From JANNVZ01 sp031418455 (GTDB lineage: Bacteria > Bacteroidota > Bacteroidia > Flavobacteriales_D > Sanyastnellaceae): 10,091 nt of DNA. The position numbers and the translations under genes were made by a program. Where the stretch lies: contig JANOXJ010000056.1 of the NCBI GenBank assembly GCA_031418455.1, positions 1 through 10,091 on the forward strand, in the 5' to 3' direction. Every line of letters starts with the position of its first letter. Within the stretch, counting starts at the first letter, position 1. The notes beneath the pieces are model-generated. The model made no database searches. It was given only the letters and a program-made list of their open reading frames with translations, and was not told the DNA's origin. Positions 8,270 through 10,091 of the stretch are shown here, piece after piece.

Positions 8270-8662
8270 CTAGTTAGATTTCCAGAACAGGGCTACAGCA
8301 CCAAGAAATCGGTTCGGTCGCCCCATTAAGGGAAATGAAGTAACAGTGAGTAAGTGTTTTTCATTGGAACTTAAACTGTCTATCCAAAAGGATCCGTGCG
8401 CTGGTTTTTGAGTTCCAAGTGTTTGCACTAAAGGTAATTTTTCCGGTGCCAATGGCTGGCCATTTTCATCGGTTGGTTTAAATACTGTAGACCATTCTTC
8501 TACAGCCATGGAGCCAGTTTCGCCAAAGCGCAAACCAAGCAATGCTTCAGCAGGCTCGTTATAAAAAAGCAAATTGCCATTGGTGTCTACAATAAATACA
8601 GGAATGGATAAGCAATCGGCAAATTGCCTTGCAAGTATTATTTCAATTTGGCTATTAGGCAT
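8270..8662 (-). CDS. Single-domain PAS sensor protein, 130 aa
   Basis: A stand-alone PAS domain with no output domain. Residues 18-43 (LSIPVFIVDTNGNLLFYN, then AEALLG) are the typical first strands and helix. GQPLAPEKLPLVQTL (68-82) and LTVTSFPLMG (105-114) match the loop and later strands of PAS domains often seen in bacterial sensors, and the chain ends with GAVALFWKSN on the last strand. A ligand or cofactor cannot be predicted: no heme His or flavin Cys context is evident. It is soluble and has no signal peptide. The gene is followed after one base by the MBL hydrolase and is preceded by a strong -7 promoter element and a dyad. The simplest reading is that it senses a small molecule or binds the hydrolase and controls its activity; this is inference from gene order. 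Confidence 0.9.
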   Translation of the reverse strand: MPNSQIEIILARQFADCLSIPVFIVDTNGNLLFYNEPAEALLGLRFGETGSMAVEEWSTVFKPTDENGQPLAPEKLPLVQTLGTQKPAHGSFWIDSLSSNEKHLLTVTSFPLMGRPNRFLGAVALFWKSN

Positions 8663-8707
8663 AAGAGCGGTTTTGAGTTTTGTGTAAGTCTTTTAGAATC
8701 CGCATCA

Positions 8708-8715
8708 CAAATATA
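8708..8715 (-). promoter_or_regulatory. -7 promoter element for the PAS-MBL operon
   Basis: On the minus strand the octamer TATATTTG matches the Bacteroidota consensus TAnnTTTG perfectly. Transcription would start near 8701, leaving a leader of about 38 bases before the PAS ATG. No TTG is found at the usual -33 distance; an inverted repeat occupies that place instead, so the promoter may need an activator. Confidence 0.55.
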
Positions 8716-8728
8716 GCCGACTATTTTG

Positions 8729-8747
8729 TGTTAATATCTATTTAACA
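8729..8747. promoter_or_regulatory. Candidate operator: TGTTAA-N7-TTAACA dyad
   Basis: A perfect 6+6 inverted repeat with a 7-base A/T-rich centre lies at about -28 to -46 relative to the predicted start of the PAS-MBL transcript. It overlaps where the -33 element should be and is of a size bound by dimeric regulators. No regulator gene is in the window. In an A/T-rich spacer chance is a real alternative. Confidence 0.35.
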
Positions 8748-8761
8748 AACGTTCTCATTTG

Positions 8762-8775
8762 AGGCTTAAAAGCCT
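8762..8775 (-). terminator. Short hairpin over the HTTM stop codon
   Basis: AGGCTTTTAAGCCT on the minus strand is a perfect palindrome able to form a 5-bp stem with a 4-base loop, containing the TAA stop. No run of T follows, so it would be at best a weak terminator separating the HTTM gene from the PAS-MBL unit. Confidence 0.25.
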
Positions 8776-9671
8776 TGTGAAACTTGACTTTTTTCCGCGC
8801 TAGTATCCCAAAAAAGCAGGTAACAAATAATCATGGCTGCACCAAAACCAACCAGCCCCATTGCAAATGCAATGAACAGATGGAAAGCAATACCAACAAT
8901 CAAAAAGGATTTTCTAACGGATTTAATCCATATAAGAATTGGAAAAACAACTTGATAAGCAAGGCCTATCCATGTAAAAATTTTACCCATCAGAACATGA
9001 TTGGTAATAAATGTTTTGAGCCAAGCAGTGCTATATAAATCTATATGCATGGTATAATAAAGAGCAGTGCCATCTATCCATTGTGTGCCGCCTAGTTTAT
9101 ATAACGCAGCAGTTAGGTACACTAAAATTACTTGTGCTATGCAGGCTATTCTTGCGGCATTGGTAAGTGCTATGCCATATGGGCTTTTTGCATTCACATT
9201 TACTACACTGCAATAAAAACTCATAAGGAGCATAAGCAGCATACCACCATCAAACACTTCAATAGCGGCATAAAAAAGCATGAGGCCGCTTGCCCAAGCA
9301 ACTAAGCGTACACTTACACTGGCTAGCCACCATATGGCGCTTGTCCTATTGGATTTGCCTTTGGTAAGCACATTGTTAAATGCACCTATGCTAAGCAAAC
9401 TACATACTATATGTAACACATATACTATTGTTGCTCTATCAGAATCATATACAAGTTGAAAAAAGAAATTCTCTATAAACGTATCGGGATAACCGTGGCG
9501 ATAAAAGACTTTGCCCCGGCCCCATATAGAGCCTTGTAGCATAAAAAGTGAAGCAGCATTTACGGCCAACCATATATATACTAATAGGCTGAACAATTGC
9601 AGCGCACCAGGCGAATGCACCTTCAGTGTAAAGTAGTTCACTACCCTTTGTATGGAGCCTGCCACTGTCAT
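8766..9671 (-). CDS. HTTM-domain integral membrane protein (vitamin K-dependent gamma-carboxylase-like), 301 aa
   Basis: An integral membrane protein with about seven hydrophobic segments, near residues 24-45, 82-98, 112-139, 141-159, 173-191, 229-249 and 254-287. The segment around 182-208, with LTAALYKLGGTQWIDGTALY, carries the hallmark of HTTM domains: small residues, Lys-Leu, then Trp-x-x-Gly. A similar stretch in human gamma-glutamyl carboxylase (AGVKKLDADWVEG, from memory) holds the catalytic lysine, and Lys192 here aligns with it. The protein is shorter than full carboxylases and lacks the large lumenal domain, so carboxylation is not shown; SdpB-like proteins share the fold without known chemistry. 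The ATG overlaps the stop of the upstream gene by ATGA, implying translational coupling and a joint role. Confidence 0.8.
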   Translation of the reverse strand: MTVAGSIQRVVNYFTLKVHSPGALQLFSLLVYIWLAVNAASLFMLQGSIWGRGKVFYRHGYPDTFIENFFFQLVYDSDRATIVYVLHIVCSLLSIGAFNNVLTKGKSNRTSAIWWLASVSVRLVAWASGLMLFYAAIEVFDGGMLLMLLMSFYCSVVNVNAKSPYGIALTNAARIACIAQVILVYLTAALYKLGGTQWIDGTALYYTMHIDLYSTAWLKTFITNHVLMGKIFTWIGLAYQVVFPILIWIKSVRKSFLIVGIAFHLFIAFAMGLVGFGAAMIICYLLFWDTSAEKSQVSQGF

Positions 9672-10091
9672 TTTGGTTGGTGCGTATATGCTGGAAATTC
9701 TACAATTTCTTCCTTAGCTGCCTGGCTTGTGCCTGGCTCTGGTGTAAATACATAGCGCAATCTTATTTGCCATATGTTGTATGGCATTGCATCTGTTTTA
9801 TTATACTTCATTACATAGTACAATGCAGAGGCATATGCAGGGCTTGCAACAACTCGGTCGTATTGCACCACATCATTTTTTCTGTATAAATTATTGAGCA
9901 GCTGATTGCCAAGCTGCGTGCAAAAACCCTGTTCAATGGTTTCCATTTGGCGCACATTCACTTCCGCTGCGCCAGTGGCATCGTGCCAGTTGCTCCACGC
10001 TGTTATATTTTCTGCGGTTGCATTTAGGCTAGCGCTATCCGCAGCGTTTAGTATGGAATATGTGTAGCTGTCGTTTGCCGTTTTGGTCACC
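9668..10091 (-). CDS. Unknown protein coupled to the HTTM gene, C-terminal part only (possibly DUF5819-like)
   Basis: An open frame of 141 codons enters from the right edge and ends at a TGA overlapping the HTTM start (ATGA). A GTG three bases in from the edge could be mistaken for a start, but nothing supports it and the gene most likely continues beyond the window. The visible part is soluble, without a membrane segment. It has an N-terminal stretch rich in Ala, Ser and Asn, a Trp-rich patch (AWSNWHDATG, about residues 31-40 of the fragment), a helical centre (LLNNLYRKNDVVQYDRVV) and a beta-like C-terminal part (WQIRLRYVFTPEP). In other bacteria, HTTM genes are often paired with small DUF5819 proteins with Trp-Asp patches, and the size and context would fit. 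The match is from memory and tentative. Confidence 0.6.
   Translation of the reverse strand, partial: VTKTANDSYTYSILNAADSASLNATAENITAWSNWHDATGAAEVNVRQMETIEQGFCTQLGNQLLNNLYRKNDVVQYDRVVASPAYASALYYVMKYNKTDAMPYNIWQIRLRYVFTPEPGTSQAAKEEIVEFPAYTHQPK

Noticed and set aside
10088..10090. GTG at the right edge as the start of the last minus-strand gene.
   Set aside because: It lies at the window boundary, the frame stays open to the edge, and no leader can be seen; the gene is more likely truncated by the window.

Overview
The window looks like chromosomal DNA of a member of the Bacteroidota, probably a free-living Chitinophagales- or Flavobacteriales-like bacterium. The evidence is the moderate-to-low GC content, the A-rich and Shine-Dalgarno-poor leaders before starts, and a perfect TAnnTTTG-type -7 promoter element. 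A very long periplasmic TPR protein next to a plug-less outer-membrane barrel is also a typical Bacteroidota arrangement. I see no rRNA, tRNA, CRISPR array, insertion sequence or phage gene. This is mostly an ordinary core/conserved region with two less well understood small gene sets.

Left edge, minus strand (1-1514): a nearly complete bifunctional NAD(P)HX epimerase/dehydratase (nnrE-nnrD fusion) for repair of hydrated NAD(P)H; its last few codons lie outside the window. A 272-base spacer separates it from a divergent plus-strand set. That set holds a 1032-residue secreted TPR solenoid protein (1787-4885), a 597-residue outer-membrane beta-barrel with a C-terminal Phe (4932-6725), and, 15 bases further on, a small zinc-ribbon SAM-dependent methyltransferase with a TTG start (6741-7367). 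Short gaps and the lack of visible promoters suggest one transcript. The first two proteins probably work together at the outer membrane; the methyltransferase may be only a passenger.

Right part, minus strand, convergent with the above. Reading right to left: the C-terminal part of an unknown protein (9668-10091, cut by the window edge), joined by an ATGA overlap to a multi-pass HTTM protein related to vitamin K-dependent carboxylase (8766-9671). Next is a short spacer with a weak hairpin, a 6+6 dyad and a clear -7 element, then a single-domain PAS sensor protein (8270-8662). One base after the PAS stop begins a metallo-beta-lactamase-fold hydrolase (7435-8268). PAS plus MBL reads as a two-gene sensor/hydrolase cassette with its own promoter; HTTM plus its partner reads as a separate coupled pair.

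The items most worth following up are the PAS-MBL cassette with its dyad, the HTTM pair with a retained carboxylase-like lysine, and the TPR/plug-less barrel pair.
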